This document shows, one piece after another, positions 19,102-28,435 of a stretch of DNA of 64,000 nt (its first letter is position 1; the number at the start of each line of letters is the position of its first letter). The translations under genes and the position numbers were made by a program. The stretch is taken from NCBI GenBank assembly GCA_902785785.1, contig CADAAA010000007.1:62001-126000 (forward strand). The letters are read 5' to 3'. The notes under the pieces are model-generated. The model had not been told where the DNA came from and searched no databases. It was given only the letters and a program-made list of their open reading frames with translations. The DNA comes from an uncultured Bacteroidia bacterium. GTDB lineage: Bacteria > Bacteroidota > Bacteroidia > Bacteroidales > UBA932.

Positions 19102-19989
19102 ATGTTTGAATTTCTTGCAGTTCACTGGAACGTCGACCCTGTCATATTCCACATAGGCCGTCTCGGGATCAGGTGGTATTCCCTCCTGTTCATCTCCGGA
19201 TTCATACTCGGCTGGTACATATTCAAATGGTTCTTCAAGCGTGAAGGCGTGTCCGAGAAACTTCTCGACCCGCTCCTTTACACGCTCCTTATAGCCACGA
19301 TAGTGGGCGCGCGCCTCGGGCACTGCCTGTTTTACCAGCCGGATTATTATCTCGGCAGCTGGAAAGGCTTCTGGGAGATCTTCCAGCCGTGGAAGGGCGG
19401 GCTCGCCAGCCATGGCGGCGCCATAGCGCTTATCCTTGCCATGGTCTGGTTCGCCCGCAGGTACGGCCACAAGGAGGGTTTCGACTACCTGTGGATAATG
19501 GATCACCTCTGTATCGCCGTGGCTTTCGCCGGATGTTTCATACGTCTTGGCAATCTTTTCAATTCCGAGATTTACGGTGACGTGACGTCGCTGCCCTGGG
19601 GCTTCATCTTCGAGCGCAACGGCGAGACCGAGCCCAAGCATCCCACGCAGCTGTACGAGGCCGGGTCCTATCTCATCCTCGGCCTGGTCCTTATCGGACT
19701 GTACTGGAAGAAGCTCGACCGTATTCCCAGGGGATTCTTCTTCGGCGCTTTCCTCATCGGCTGCTTCGGCATGCGTTTCCTCATAGAGTTCATCAAGGAA
19801 CCTCAGGTCGGTTTCGAAGAGGGCATGGCGCTGAACATGGGCCAGCTGCTGTCCATACCGTTCATCCTCGCCGGCATAGCCATCCTGGTATATGCCTATT
19901 CCCGGAAGACGCCGGCCAGGGCGGTGCGCCCCGAGCCGCAGAAACCTGCGAAGAAGGAGCCCACCCATTATGCCAAACCGCTTAGATAA
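19102..19989 (+). CDS. lgt: prolipoprotein diacylglyceryl transferase
   Basis: About 295 residues; integral inner-membrane enzyme that transfers diacylglycerol from phosphatidylglycerol to the lipobox Cys, the first step of lipoprotein maturation. Seven hydrophobic segments, the A-S-H-G-G-A motif and the G-x-F-I-R-L-G-N-L-F-N-S-E signature are present. The ATG at 19102 gives a typical N-terminus (W-N-V-D-P-V-I-F within the first 20 residues). ATG 19084 overlaps the GH95 stop by one base and is the alternative. The C-terminal tail is basic and Pro-rich. It would process the many lipoproteins encoded in this window. Confidence 0.95.
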   Translation: MFEFLAVHWNVDPVIFHIGRLGIRWYSLLFISGFILGWYIFKWFFKREGVSEKLLDPLLYTLLIATIVGARLGHCLFYQPDYYLGSWKGFWEIFQPWKGGLASHGGAIALILAMVWFARRYGHKEGFDYLWIMDHLCIAVAFAGCFIRLGNLFNSEIYGDVTSLPWGFIFERNGETEPKHPTQLYEAGSYLILGLVLIGLYWKKLDRIPRGFFFGAFLIGCFGMRFLIEFIKEPQVGFEEGMALNMGQLLSIPFILAGIAILVYAYSRKTPARAVRPEPQKPAKKEPTHYAKPLR

Positions 19990-20016
19990 TAAACAGAATC
20001 ATCAATAGACTCACGA

Positions 20017-21429
20017 ATGAAAAAACTTGCGATACTGGCGGTCCTTTTCGGAATGGTATTTCCGTCATCCAGGGTATCCGCTCAGGAAGAATCCGCACCT
20101 ACGGTCCTTACGCTTGAAGAGGCCATACGCATAGCATTGAGCGAAAACATAGCCATCCGCGTGGCTGACAAGGATATCGAGCGTGCCGAATATGCCCGCA
20201 AGGGCTCTTACGCTTCGCTCTTCCCCCAGGTGGACGGTTCTGGATCATACTCCCGTACCATCAAGAAACAGGTCATGTACATGGACTTCGACATGGGGGC
20301 CATGATGGGCGGCGGCGGTAAGGAAGAGGAATCCGGCGCCGAGACCAAGGCCGGAGGCGGCGGCGCTTCCAAGGGCGGCGGCATCGAGGTCGGACGTTGG
20401 AATACCTTCTCGACGGGTATCCAGGCTTCCATGCCCCTTGTGAACGCACAGCTTTGGAAAAGCATCAAGATCTCCGGGCAGGATGTGGAGCTCGCCGTCG
20501 AGCGCGCGCGTTCCTCGCGTCTCGAGACCGTCACACAGGTCAAGCAGGCCTTCTACGGCGTGCTTCTGGCAAAGGAGGCTTTCAATGTCTATAAGGAAGT
20601 GTACGAGAATGCTTTGGACAACTTCCAGCAGACCGAGAAGAAATACAACGTGGACAAGGCTTCCGAGCTGGAGTACCAGCGCGCCAAGTCCACGGTCCAG
20701 AACGCCATCCCCAACGTCTATGATGCCGAGAACAGCGTGGTGCTCGGACTCTGGCAGCTCAAGGCCGTCATGGGTATCGACCTCGATGAGGACATCGACG
20801 TGGCGGGATCCCTGATGGACTACTCGCTGACCATGTTCCGCGACATACACGAGAATGACGATGTAACGCTCGAGAGGAATTCTTCGCTGCGCCAGCTCGC
20901 CATTCAGGCTGAGGAGCTGGCCAATACGATCAAGATGCAGCAGTATGCCTCGCTCCCGAGCCTCGCGCTGACTTTCTCATACAGCATCAACGCCATGACC
21001 AACGACTTTGTCTTCAAGGAGTTCAACTGGTCGCCGTATTCGGCCGCAGGCCTAAGCCTGTCCATCCCTATCTTCGCGGGCGGGCGCCGCAGCAATGCCG
21101 TCAAGCAGGCCCGCAACCAGCATGAGCAGCTCGTGCTCCAGACGGAGAACACCGAGCGTCAACTCAGGGTCGCCATCCGTCAGTACCTGAACCAGATGGA
21201 GACCGCCATGAAGAACTTCGACGCCGCCGGAGCCGGCGTGGAGACTGCCCGGAAGGCATACGACATTGCCGCCAAGTCGTACAACCTCGGCCGGAGCACC
21301 ATCACCGAGCTCAACGACGCCCAGCTGGCGCTGACCCAGGCCCAGCTCGCGCAGTCCCAGGCCGTTTACAATTTCATCGTGGCCAAGGCCAACCTCGAGC
21401 AGACCCTGGGCAACGACATCGATGCATAA
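20017..21429 (+). CDS. TolC-family outer-membrane efflux channel
   Basis: A 470-residue protein with a signal peptide (cut near V-S-A-Q) and two repeated outer-membrane-factor halves rich in heptad helices, which form the periplasmic alpha-barrel. It is the exit duct of the tripartite pump encoded next. Odd feature: a low-complexity insertion in the first half (roughly residues 88-125) rich in Met, Gly, Glu and Lys, where a short surface loop would be expected. The adaptor and RND permease genes follow at once. Confidence 0.92.
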   Translation: MKKLAILAVLFGMVFPSSRVSAQEESAPTVLTLEEAIRIALSENIAIRVADKDIERAEYARKGSYASLFPQVDGSGSYSRTIKKQVMYMDFDMGAMMGGGGKEEESGAETKAGGGGASKGGGIEVGRWNTFSTGIQASMPLVNAQLWKSIKISGQDVELAVERARSSRLETVTQVKQAFYGVLLAKEAFNVYKEVYENALDNFQQTEKKYNVDKASELEYQRAKSTVQNAIPNVYDAENSVVLGLWQLKAVMGIDLDEDIDVAGSLMDYSLTMFRDIHENDDVTLERNSSLRQLAIQAEELANTIKMQQYASLPSLALTFSYSINAMTNDFVFKEFNWSPYSAAGLSLSIPIFAGGRRSNAVKQARNQHEQLVLQTENTERQLRVAIRQYLNQMETAMKNFDAAGAGVETARKAYDIAAKSYNLGRSTITELNDAQLALTQAQLAQSQAVYNFIVAKANLEQTLGNDIDA

Positions 21430-21451
21430 CCTGAAAACAAGAGAACAAGAT

Positions 21452-22498
21452 ATGAAAACGAATGTAAGATTCTTGCTTTGCGCCGCGACGGCGCTGTTGG
21501 CTTTATCCTGCGGAAGCAGGAAAGACGGATCCGCTCCTTCCCCCGGCGGTCCCATGATGATGATGGACCCGAACGCTCCCGTGAACGTCGAGATAGCCGT
21601 CACCGAGTACCGTGACGTCCCCCAGGACGAGACCTATACCACGACCGTGCAGGCTTATGCCGTCAACAATGTCGTCCCCCAGGCCGGATCCCGCATCAAG
21701 AAGATCAACGTGGAGGTCGGCGATTTCGTCTCGAAGGGACAGATACTTGCCGAGATGGACCAGACCAGCCTGGAGCAGACCAAGCTCAAGCTCGACAACG
21801 ATGCCCTCGAACTTTCACGCCTCAAGGAACTCTATGAGGCCGGAGCGCTCTCCAAGTCCGATTATGAAGCCATGCAGCTCTCATACAACGTGAGCAACTC
21901 GCAGTACCAGAACCTCGTCGAGAATACCATCCTCCGCTCGCCCCTCACAGGTGTGATTACCGCCAGGAACTATGATGTCGGCGACATGTACGCCATGTCT
22001 TCCCCCATCTACGTGGTCCAGCAGATCACGCCCGTCAAGCTCCTTGTCGCCATGTCCGAGACGGATTATTCCAAGGTCAAGAAGGGTGACAGCGTGGACA
22101 TCACCGCCGACGCCATCCCCGGACGCACCTTCGTGGGCAAGGTCAACCGCATCTATCCGGTCATCGACCCGGCTTCGCATACCTTCACCGCGGAAGTGGT
22201 AGTACCCAACAACGACAGGGTTCTCCGCCCCGGCATGTTCGCCCGTGCCAAAGTCACCTTCGCCATCAACCACAGCATCGTGGTTCCGGACATTGCCGTC
22301 GTCAAGCAGCAGGGCTCCGGACAGAAGTCCGTCTTCGTGCTGAACGGCGACAATACCGTCTCCAGCCGCATCGTCACGCTTGGACGTCATACCGGTTCGG
22401 ATTACGAGATCCTGGAAGGCCTCGGTGAAGGCGAGAAGATTGTCACCAAGGGACATACCTCGCTCCGCAACGGTTCCGAAGTCAATGTAATCAACTAG
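21452..22498 (+). CDS. RND efflux periplasmic adaptor (membrane-fusion protein)
   Basis: About 348 residues. ATG 21452 is chosen because it opens directly into a signal peptide ending L-A-L-S-C, a lipobox; an ATG at 21422 would overlap the TolC gene and add a hydrophilic tail. Barrel-sandwich hybrid halves flank a short alpha-hairpin, followed by beta-barrel and membrane-proximal domains, as in AcrA/MexA. Just after the lipobox is a Pro/Gly segment with four consecutive Met. It links the inner-membrane pump to the TolC-like channel. Confidence 0.92.
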   Translation: MKTNVRFLLCAATALLALSCGSRKDGSAPSPGGPMMMMDPNAPVNVEIAVTEYRDVPQDETYTTTVQAYAVNNVVPQAGSRIKKINVEVGDFVSKGQILAEMDQTSLEQTKLKLDNDALELSRLKELYEAGALSKSDYEAMQLSYNVSNSQYQNLVENTILRSPLTGVITARNYDVGDMYAMSSPIYVVQQITPVKLLVAMSETDYSKVKKGDSVDITADAIPGRTFVGKVNRIYPVIDPASHTFTAEVVVPNNDRVLRPGMFARAKVTFAINHSIVVPDIAVVKQQGSGQKSVFVLNGDNTVSSRIVTLGRHTGSDYEILEGLGEGEKIVTKGHTSLRNGSEVNVIN

Positions 22499-22511
22499 TG
22501 GAGGAGCACTT

Positions 22512-25500
22512 ATGAGCATCTACAGATCGTCGGTGAACCACCCCGTCACTACGGCCCTGGTATTCATCGCATTCATGATCTTCGGCATCTTCTCCCTGGT
22601 GAAGACGTCCATTGCGCAGCTCCCCGAGTTCGACGCAAACACCATCATGGTGATGTCCTCGTATCCGGGAGCGAGCGCCGCCGATATCGAGAACAACCTG
22701 ACGAAGGTCCTGGAGAACTCTTTGAACGGAGTCAGCGACCTGAAGAGCCTGACTTCGACTTCGCGTGAGAACACTTCGCTCCTGACGCTCGAGTTCCGCT
22801 ACGGAATCGATATCGATGAGGCTACGAACAATGTCCGCGACAAGCTGGACATGGTGAATTCTTCCCTGCCTGACGGAGTCACCGTCCCTGTCATCTTCAA
22901 GTTCAGCGCGGACGACATGCCTATCATGATCCTGTCCGCCACTGCGGATGAAAGCCTTCCCGGACTGGACAAGATCCTTGATGACAAGTTGGCCACGCCT
23001 CTGGCACGAGTCTCCGGCGTGGGTACGGTCTCCGTATCCGGAGCCCCTACGCGCGAGATCCAGGTCTATTGCGATCCCCAGAAGCTCCAGGCTTACGGCT
23101 TGTCCGTCAGCACGATATCCTCTATCATCGCAGCCGAGAACCGCAATCTCCCTTCCGGAAGCATCGACATCGGTTCGGATGTCTATTCGCTGCGCGTGCA
23201 GAAGGAGTTCACCGATCCGCGTGAACTGCTGGACATCGTCCTGGGCTCCGTAAACGGTCGTGTGGTCTACCTCAGGGATGTCGCCACCGTGCGCGACGGC
23301 AGCCAGGAGAAGGAGATGGAGTCCTACACCAACGGTGTCCGCTCCGCCCAGATCGTCATCCAGAAACAGTCTGGAGCCAACACCGTCAACGTTATCAAGA
23401 ACATCAAGAAGCAGTTGGTGGAGATCAAGGAGACCCTTCCTTCCGATATCGAGATCACCACCGTCGTCGACTCTTCCGACAATATCATCAATACGATCAA
23501 CACCCTCAAGGAGACCATCCTGATCACATTCCTCGTGGTCATGCTCGTGGTGTTCGTATTCCTCGGCCGATGGAGGGCCACGTTCATCATCGTGCTGTCC
23601 ATCCCGATGGCGCTGCTTGCCTCGCTGGTATATCTCTTTGCAACGGGCAATACGCTGAACATCATCTCGATGTCGGCATTGTCGATAGCCATAGGAATGG
23701 TCGTGGACGATGCAATCGTCGTGCTGGAGAATGTCTCCACGCACTTGGAACGCGGTGAGAAACCCAAGGAGGCGGCTGTCCACGCTACTTCCGAGGTCGC
23801 CATCTCGGTTATCGCATCGACCTTGACCATGCTCTGCGTGTTCCTGCCTCTCACCATGATGACCGGCATGGCAGGCATCATGTTCAAGCAGCTGGGCTGG
23901 ATCGTCAGCATCATCATGATCGTCTCGACGACCGCCGCGCTTACCCTCGTGCCGATGCTGTGTTCACGCATGCTGAAGGCCGGTCCGAAGACGGGCAAGC
24001 TTCACAATGCCATCTTCGGCCCTATTAACAAGGCCCTCGATGCGATTGCCAGGGGTTATGCACGCCTGATCGGCTGGGCAACCTCGCACCGCAAGACAGT
24101 CATATTCGGGGCGCTGGGCATTTTCGCCCTGACCCTTGTACTCTTCCTTCCCGGTCTTGAGACAGAGTTCTTCCCCCAGTCCGACCAGGGCCGCCTGACG
24201 GTAAATGTCGAGCTCCCCGCCGGTACCTCTCAGGAGGTCACGGGCGAGTTCGCCCGCAGGCTTTACAACCAGATCATGGAACAGGTGCCGGAAGTCCAGC
24301 GTCTCAGCTTTACCTACGGCCAGGCGGACGCCAGCAACACTTTCGCCAGCATGCGCTCCAACGGCGCTAACGTGATGTCGATGAATATCAACCTCGGAAG
24401 CATGGAGGACCGTGACCGGAGTACGGCCGAGATCGCGGACGTCATCCGCGCTGACCTTGCCATGTACCCCGAAGTCAAGAAGGGTATGGTAAGCGAAGGT
24501 ATGGGCGGCATGGGTGGCGCATCCACTATCGATGTCGAGATCTATGGTTTCGATTTCGAGACCACCGACAGGGTGGCGCAGGAGATCAAGGAGAAACTCC
24601 TTGCCGATCCGGCCTACGCCCAGGTGACTGTCAGCCGCGACGAATACACTCCCGAGTTCCAGATGGACTTCGACAGGACCAAGCTTGCGCTTAACGGCTT
24701 GAATTCGACGACCGCCGGCTCCGCGTTCAGCGCGGCCATGAACGGATCGACGGGTTCGTTCTACCGCGAGGACGGTGAGGAGTACGGCATCCGTGTACGT
24801 TACGCCCCTGAGTTCAGGACCAGCATCGAGGATATGGAGAACATCGTGGTGTACAATGCCGCCGGCCGTCCCGTCCGCATGAAGGACCTCGGCACGGTCG
24901 TGGAGTCCAAGGTGCCTCCTACCATCGAGCGCAAGGACCGTGAGCGCGTGATCACCGTGAGGGGCATTGTCGCGCGAAAGGTTCCGCTCAGCCGTGCGGT
25001 AGCCGTGGCTGAGAATGCCATCAATTCCACTGACATCCCGTCTGAACTCACCGCGGTCGTTGCCGGTGACTATGAGGACCAGCAGGAGATGTTCGGGGAC
25101 ATGTTCCTCCTCATCGTCCTGATCATCCTCCTTGTGTATATGGTGATGGCTTCGCAGTTCGAGTCGTTCATGAGCCCGTTCGTGATCATGTTCTCCGTGC
25201 CGTTTGCCTTCGTGGGCGTGCTGCTCGGGTTCTGGGTCACCGGGTCGGCGCTCGGAATGATGTCGATGGTCGGTATCATTATCCTTTTGGGTATCGTCGT
25301 GAAGAACGGTATCGTGCTCATCGACTATACCATCCTCTGCCGTGAGCGCGGCATGAGCGTGGCGGAGGCTTCGGTCACCGCCGCCCGCAGCCGTCTCCGC
25401 CCTATCCTCATGACCACCCTCACCACGGTGCTCGGTATGCTCCCGATGGCACTCGGAAGGGGAGAGGGATCGGAGATGTGGAACTCTCTGGGAGTAACGG

Positions 25501-25616
25501 TCTGCTGGGGTCTGTCTATCTCAACCCTTGTGACCCTCGTGCTTATCCCGACCATCTACTGCGCACTGGCTACCAGGCAGGAGAAGAGGAAAAACAAGAA
25601 ACTTGCAAGATCATGA
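22512..25616 (+). CDS. RND multidrug efflux permease (HAE1/AcrB type)
   Basis: A 1034-residue inner-membrane proton/drug antiporter with twelve membrane segments and two large periplasmic loops. TM4 carries the proton-relay motif G-M-V-V-D-D-A-I-V-V-L-E-N, with the paired Asp typical of the hydrophobe/amphiphile group rather than heavy-metal pumps. A Met/Gly-rich stretch (G-M-V-S-E-G-M-G-G-M-G-G) occurs in the second periplasmic loop. The gene is 13 bp after the adaptor and overlaps the next start by four bases. Substrate range cannot be predicted. Confidence 0.95.
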   Translation: MSIYRSSVNHPVTTALVFIAFMIFGIFSLVKTSIAQLPEFDANTIMVMSSYPGASAADIENNLTKVLENSLNGVSDLKSLTSTSRENTSLLTLEFRYGIDIDEATNNVRDKLDMVNSSLPDGVTVPVIFKFSADDMPIMILSATADESLPGLDKILDDKLATPLARVSGVGTVSVSGAPTREIQVYCDPQKLQAYGLSVSTISSIIAAENRNLPSGSIDIGSDVYSLRVQKEFTDPRELLDIVLGSVNGRVVYLRDVATVRDGSQEKEMESYTNGVRSAQIVIQKQSGANTVNVIKNIKKQLVEIKETLPSDIEITTVVDSSDNIINTINTLKETILITFLVVMLVVFVFLGRWRATFIIVLSIPMALLASLVYLFATGNTLNIISMSALSIAIGMVVDDAIVVLENVSTHLERGEKPKEAAVHATSEVAISVIASTLTMLCVFLPLTMMTGMAGIMFKQLGWIVSIIMIVSTTAALTLVPMLCSRMLKAGPKTGKLHNAIFGPINKALDAIARGYARLIGWATSHRKTVIFGALGIFALTLVLFLPGLETEFFPQSDQGRLTVNVELPAGTSQEVTGEFARRLYNQIMEQVPEVQRLSFTYGQADASNTFASMRSNGANVMSMNINLGSMEDRDRSTAEIADVIRADLAMYPEVKKGMVSEGMGGMGGASTIDVEIYGFDFETTDRVAQEIKEKLLADPAYAQVTVSRDEYTPEFQMDFDRTKLALNGLNSTTAGSAFSAAMNGSTGSFYREDGEEYGIRVRYAPEFRTSIEDMENIVVYNAAGRPVRMKDLGTVVESKVPPTIERKDRERVITVRGIVARKVPLSRAVAVAENAINSTDIPSELTAVVAGDYEDQQEMFGDMFLLIVLIILLVYMVMASQFESFMSPFVIMFSVPFAFVGVLLGFWVTGSALGMMSMVGIIILLGIVVKNGIVLIDYTILCRERGMSVAEASVTAARSRLRPILMTTLTTVLGMLPMALGRGEGSEMWNSLGVTVCWGLSISTLVTLVLIPTIYCALATRQEKRKNKKLARS

Positions 25617-25906
25617 AAGCGATATTCATAGCATACAACCAGGCCTACAACGAAGAGATCGTCGAGGTGCTCGAGGCCAACGGCCAGCGGGGCTATACAG
25701 CATGGCAGGACATCCAGGGCAGGGGCAGCACCGACGGCATCCCGCATCTGGGCAGCCATGCATGGCCGGAGATGAACTACGCCATCCTCTCCATGGTGGA
25801 CGATGACAAGGTGGACGGCATACTCGCCGACTTGCGTGAAAAGGATGAGACTTACCGCGACCTTGGCCTCAGGGCCTATGTCTGGAACATCGAGCGGGCT
25901 CTGTGA
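25613..25906 (+). CDS. PII-like transporter-associated protein (PG0541 family)
   Basis: A 97-residue protein whose ATG lies in a four-base overlap with the RND permease stop. It resembles the small ferredoxin-like, PII-related proteins that accompany RND pumps in Bacteroidota, known as the PG0541 family. Visible features are an alternating beta-alpha pattern, a Q-G-R-G-S-T-D segment, and a conserved H-x-W-P-E-M-N that may face a trimer interface. By analogy with PII and transporters, it may bind a small molecule and gate or sense pump activity. That function is inferred. Confidence 0.75.
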   Translation: MKAIFIAYNQAYNEEIVEVLEANGQRGYTAWQDIQGRGSTDGIPHLGSHAWPEMNYAILSMVDDDKVDGILADLREKDETYRDLGLRAYVWNIERAL

Positions 25907-25910
25907 CCCA

Positions 25911-25941
25911 TTTGTTTTACAACCATAAATTGTTATATTTG
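25911..25941 (+). promoter_or_regulatory. consensus promoter for thioredoxin gene
   Basis: TTTG at 25911-25914 and TATATTTG at 25934-25941 are separated by exactly 19 bp, a full match to the Bacteroidota housekeeping promoter. The thioredoxin ATG is 33 bp downstream. Confidence 0.88.
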
Positions 25942-25974
25942 TGGTTGTATCTTTTTAAATTATTACGAAATACT

Positions 25975-26289
25975 ATGGCAAAAGTAGTAACCAATACCAA
26001 CATTTCCGACATCCTGGCAAGTGACTTGCCCGTGATGATTGATTTCTGGGCTTCCTGGTGCGGTCCCTGCCGCATGCTCGCCCCCACCGTGGACGAGATC
26101 GAGGCCGAATACGAAGGCCGCGTGGTCGTGGCCAAGTGCAACGTCGACGATGCCGATGAAGCTTCCATGCAGTTCCGCATCCGCAACATCCCTACGCTCC
26201 TTTTCTTCAAGGGCGGAGAGATGGTGAACCGCCTCGTGGGAGCCGTCTCCAAGCAGGAGATTACCGCCATCCTCGATTCCCTCATCTGA
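25975..26289 (+). CDS. trxA: thioredoxin
   Basis: A 104-residue cytoplasmic thiol-disulfide reductant with the active site W-C-G-P-C at residues 29-33 and the cis-Pro loop R-N-I-P-T-L. Length is that of a single-domain thioredoxin. ATG 25975 is chosen: the frame is open further upstream, but the promoter lies there. It has its own consensus promoter. Confidence 0.96.
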   Translation: MAKVVTNTNISDILASDLPVMIDFWASWCGPCRMLAPTVDEIEAEYEGRVVVAKCNVDDADEASMQFRIRNIPTLLFFKGGEMVNRLVGAVSKQEITAILDSLI

Positions 26290-26317
26290 GACAAACATTC
26301 TTAATCACAGAAATAAC

Positions 26318-26914
26318 ATGAAAAGATTATTCTTTGTCATCGCTTTCGCGTTCATCGCGCTCAGCGCTTCCGCGCAGCAGATAGGTGTCATCGCCGGTAT
26401 CACCGGTGCAAGCAGCGAGCTCAAGGGCAGTGAGATCGGTACCTTCGACCAGTATCACGCAGGTCTCGTGGCCAATTTCCCTGTCATGGAAGGCTTCCGT
26501 CTGCAGCCTGAACTCATCTACAAGGTCAAGGGTACCGCCGTCAACACCATCGGTACCGACCAGGCCAAGGTCGACATGAAGGTCGGGTTCCTTGAGTTCG
26601 GTCTCGAGGCCCAGGCCGGTATCGGCCGTGAGTTCCTCCGCGTCTACGGTCTCCTCGAGCCGTTCATCGGCTACAATATCCACGACATGGACTTCAAGGG
26701 CAAGGATCTGGTCGACAACCTTTCCTGGAACAAGACCGAGTACGGTTTGGCCCTCGGTGCAGGTGTTGAACTCTTCCAGCACGTCCAGGGTTCCGTGAAG
26801 TATTTCTGGAACATGGGAGCCGTCAACGTCAAGGACGAGTCCAAGAAGATCGTCAACGGAGACGAAGTCCGCAACTTCAACGGAGTCACCCTCTCTCTCG
26901 CCGTCCTGTTCTAG
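26318..26914 (+). CDS. outer-membrane beta-barrel protein (porin-family, OMP_b-brl type)
   Basis: A 198-residue protein with a signal peptide (cut after A-S-A-Q) and about eight amphipathic beta-strands with alternating hydrophobic residues. It ends in L-A-V-L-F, a terminal Phe typical of outer-membrane insertion. It resembles the small barrel family common in Bacteroidota. It lies 28 bp after trxA and 5 bp before the LOG gene, so it may be co-transcribed with either. No specific function is known. Confidence 0.85.
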   Translation: MKRLFFVIAFAFIALSASAQQIGVIAGITGASSELKGSEIGTFDQYHAGLVANFPVMEGFRLQPELIYKVKGTAVNTIGTDQAKVDMKVGFLEFGLEAQAGIGREFLRVYGLLEPFIGYNIHDMDFKGKDLVDNLSWNKTEYGLALGAGVELFQHVQGSVKYFWNMGAVNVKDESKKIVNGDEVRNFNGVTLSLAVLF

Positions 26915-26919
26915 GAACT

Positions 26920-27453
26920 ATGCCTGAGAAGAAAGCGGTTGTTTTCTGCTCGGCGAGTTTCGACATCGATGAAAGATTCAACGACCTCGCCCGGGATGTC
27001 GTCCGCATTCTTTTTGGGTGTGGGTACGGCATGGTGTCCGGGGGGACGGTCAAGGGTACAATGAACGTCATAGCCGGGGAGGCCCTGAGGCTCGGAATGG
27101 AGCACAAGGGCGTCCTCCCCGTGTTTATGAAGGGGGTTGAGTATCGTGGCCTGACGGAGCTTGTGTGGACGGAGACGATGGCCGAGCGCAAGGAAGAGAT
27201 GCGGGCAGGCACTTGCCTGGCTGTCGCGCTTCCAGGAGGCATCGGCACATTGGACGAAGTCATCGAGACCCTTACGCTTGCTAAGCTGGGCCGCTATCCC
27301 GGCAAGGTCGTCGCTTTCAATTTCGAAGGTTTCTACGAGCCGCTGAAGGCACTGCTTGACCATTATGTCGAGACCGGGATGCTGGACAGGCCTTCGAGGA
27401 GGCTGATCTATTTCCCGGAGACATTGGATGATTTCCTCGCTTGCGTGCAGTGA
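26920..27453 (+). CDS. LOG-family protein (TIGR00730; nucleotide phosphoribohydrolase-like)
   Basis: A 177-residue Rossmann-fold cytoplasmic protein with the LOG signature P-G-G-I-G-T-L-D-E and the upstream nucleotide-binding G-G-T-V-K-G. Family members hydrolyse nucleoside 5'-monophosphates to base and ribose 5-phosphate, and in plants they activate cytokinins. The bacterial role may be cytokinin release or nucleotide turnover. It is the first gene of a tightly spaced run with the polyprenyl synthase and holB. Confidence 0.88.
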   Translation: MPEKKAVVFCSASFDIDERFNDLARDVVRILFGCGYGMVSGGTVKGTMNVIAGEALRLGMEHKGVLPVFMKGVEYRGLTELVWTETMAERKEEMRAGTCLAVALPGGIGTLDEVIETLTLAKLGRYPGKVVAFNFEGFYEPLKALLDHYVETGMLDRPSRRLIYFPETLDDFLACVQ

Positions 27454-27454
27454 T

Positions 27455-28435
27455 ATGGGCAGAAAGGCTATCCTGGATTATCTCGGGAACGATTGGACGC
27501 GGACGATGTCGCTGATCAGCTCTTCGCTGGACAGCGATATCGACCTGCTGAACCACATCAACTCCTACATCATGGAGCACGGGGGCAAGCAGCTCCGGCC
27601 TATGCTCTCCCTGCTGATGGCCAAAGCATGCGGGGAAGGTCGTCTGACGGACGACAGCATCCGCTATGCGGCTGCCACCGAGCTCCTGCACAACGCCACG
27701 CTCCTGCATGACGACGTGGCCGACGGAAGTAAGACCCGCAGGGGAGCGCCCACCGTGGCTTCTTTCCTCGGGGCGAGCAACTCCGTCCTTGTAGGGGATT
27801 ACTGGCTGGTCAAGGCCGTCGACCTGGTGATGGGAGCCGACCGCGCTGTGATGGAGGTCTTGGGCCTTTTCGCCGGCACGCTTTCTTTACTTGCTTCAGG
27901 AGAGATGCTCCAGCTTCAGAAAGCGGCCAGCGGCGATACCACCGAGGACGATTATCTCAGGATCATCCGGTCCAAGACCGGGACCCTTTTCGAGACTGCA
28001 TGTGAGTCGGCGGCGATCTCCGTCGAGGCCTCTGACGAGGCCAGGCAGGTTGCGGGCATCTATGCCCGCTATCTCGGATACGCCTTCCAGATCAAGGATG
28101 ATATCCTCGACTATACGGGAGGCGATATCGGGAAGCCAGCGGGTGTGGACATCCGTGAGCGCAAGATCACGCTCCCGCTCCTCGGCGCCATGAGCCGGGT
28201 GGATGCGAAGCGTCAGGAGGAGGTCAGGGAGATGGTGCGCGGAGTGTCGGACCATCCGGAGAATGCCGGGCTTCTCATAGGGTTCGTGATGGACAATGAC
28301 GGCATCTCCTATGCGCAGGACCGTCTCAAGACATATTCGCATCAGGCCATACAGGCGCTTTCAGTGCTGCCTGCGAGCCCTGCGGTGGATTATTTAGTGG
28401 AACTGGCCAATTTTACGGCAGACAGGGACAGATGA
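27455..28435 (+). CDS. polyprenyl diphosphate synthase (octaprenyl-type)
   Basis: About 326 residues from ATG 27455, directly after the LOG stop; ATG 27428 would overlap the LOG gene. Both Asp-rich motifs of trans-prenyltransferases are present: D-D-V-A-D in the first and D-D-I-L-D in the second. It condenses isopentenyl diphosphate units into a long polyprenyl chain, probably the menaquinone side chain. Its stop overlaps the holB ATG by four bases. Confidence 0.92.
   Translation: MGRKAILDYLGNDWTRTMSLISSSLDSDIDLLNHINSYIMEHGGKQLRPMLSLLMAKACGEGRLTDDSIRYAAATELLHNATLLHDDVADGSKTRRGAPTVASFLGASNSVLVGDYWLVKAVDLVMGADRAVMEVLGLFAGTLSLLASGEMLQLQKAASGDTTEDDYLRIIRSKTGTLFETACESAAISVEASDEARQVAGIYARYLGYAFQIKDDILDYTGGDIGKPAGVDIRERKITLPLLGAMSRVDAKRQEEVREMVRGVSDHPENAGLLIGFVMDNDGISYAQDRLKTYSHQAIQALSVLPASPAVDYLVELANFTADRDR

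Noticed and set aside
22512-25616. Heavy-metal (CusA-type) RND pump
   Set aside because: The TM4 paired-Asp motif and overall pattern are of the HAE1 drug-pump type, so the Met-rich loops are noted only as an observation.
26920-27453. Lysine decarboxylase
   Set aside because: Old annotations of this family use that name, but the P-G-G-x-G-T-x-x-E motif identifies a LOG-type nucleotide phosphoribohydrolase.
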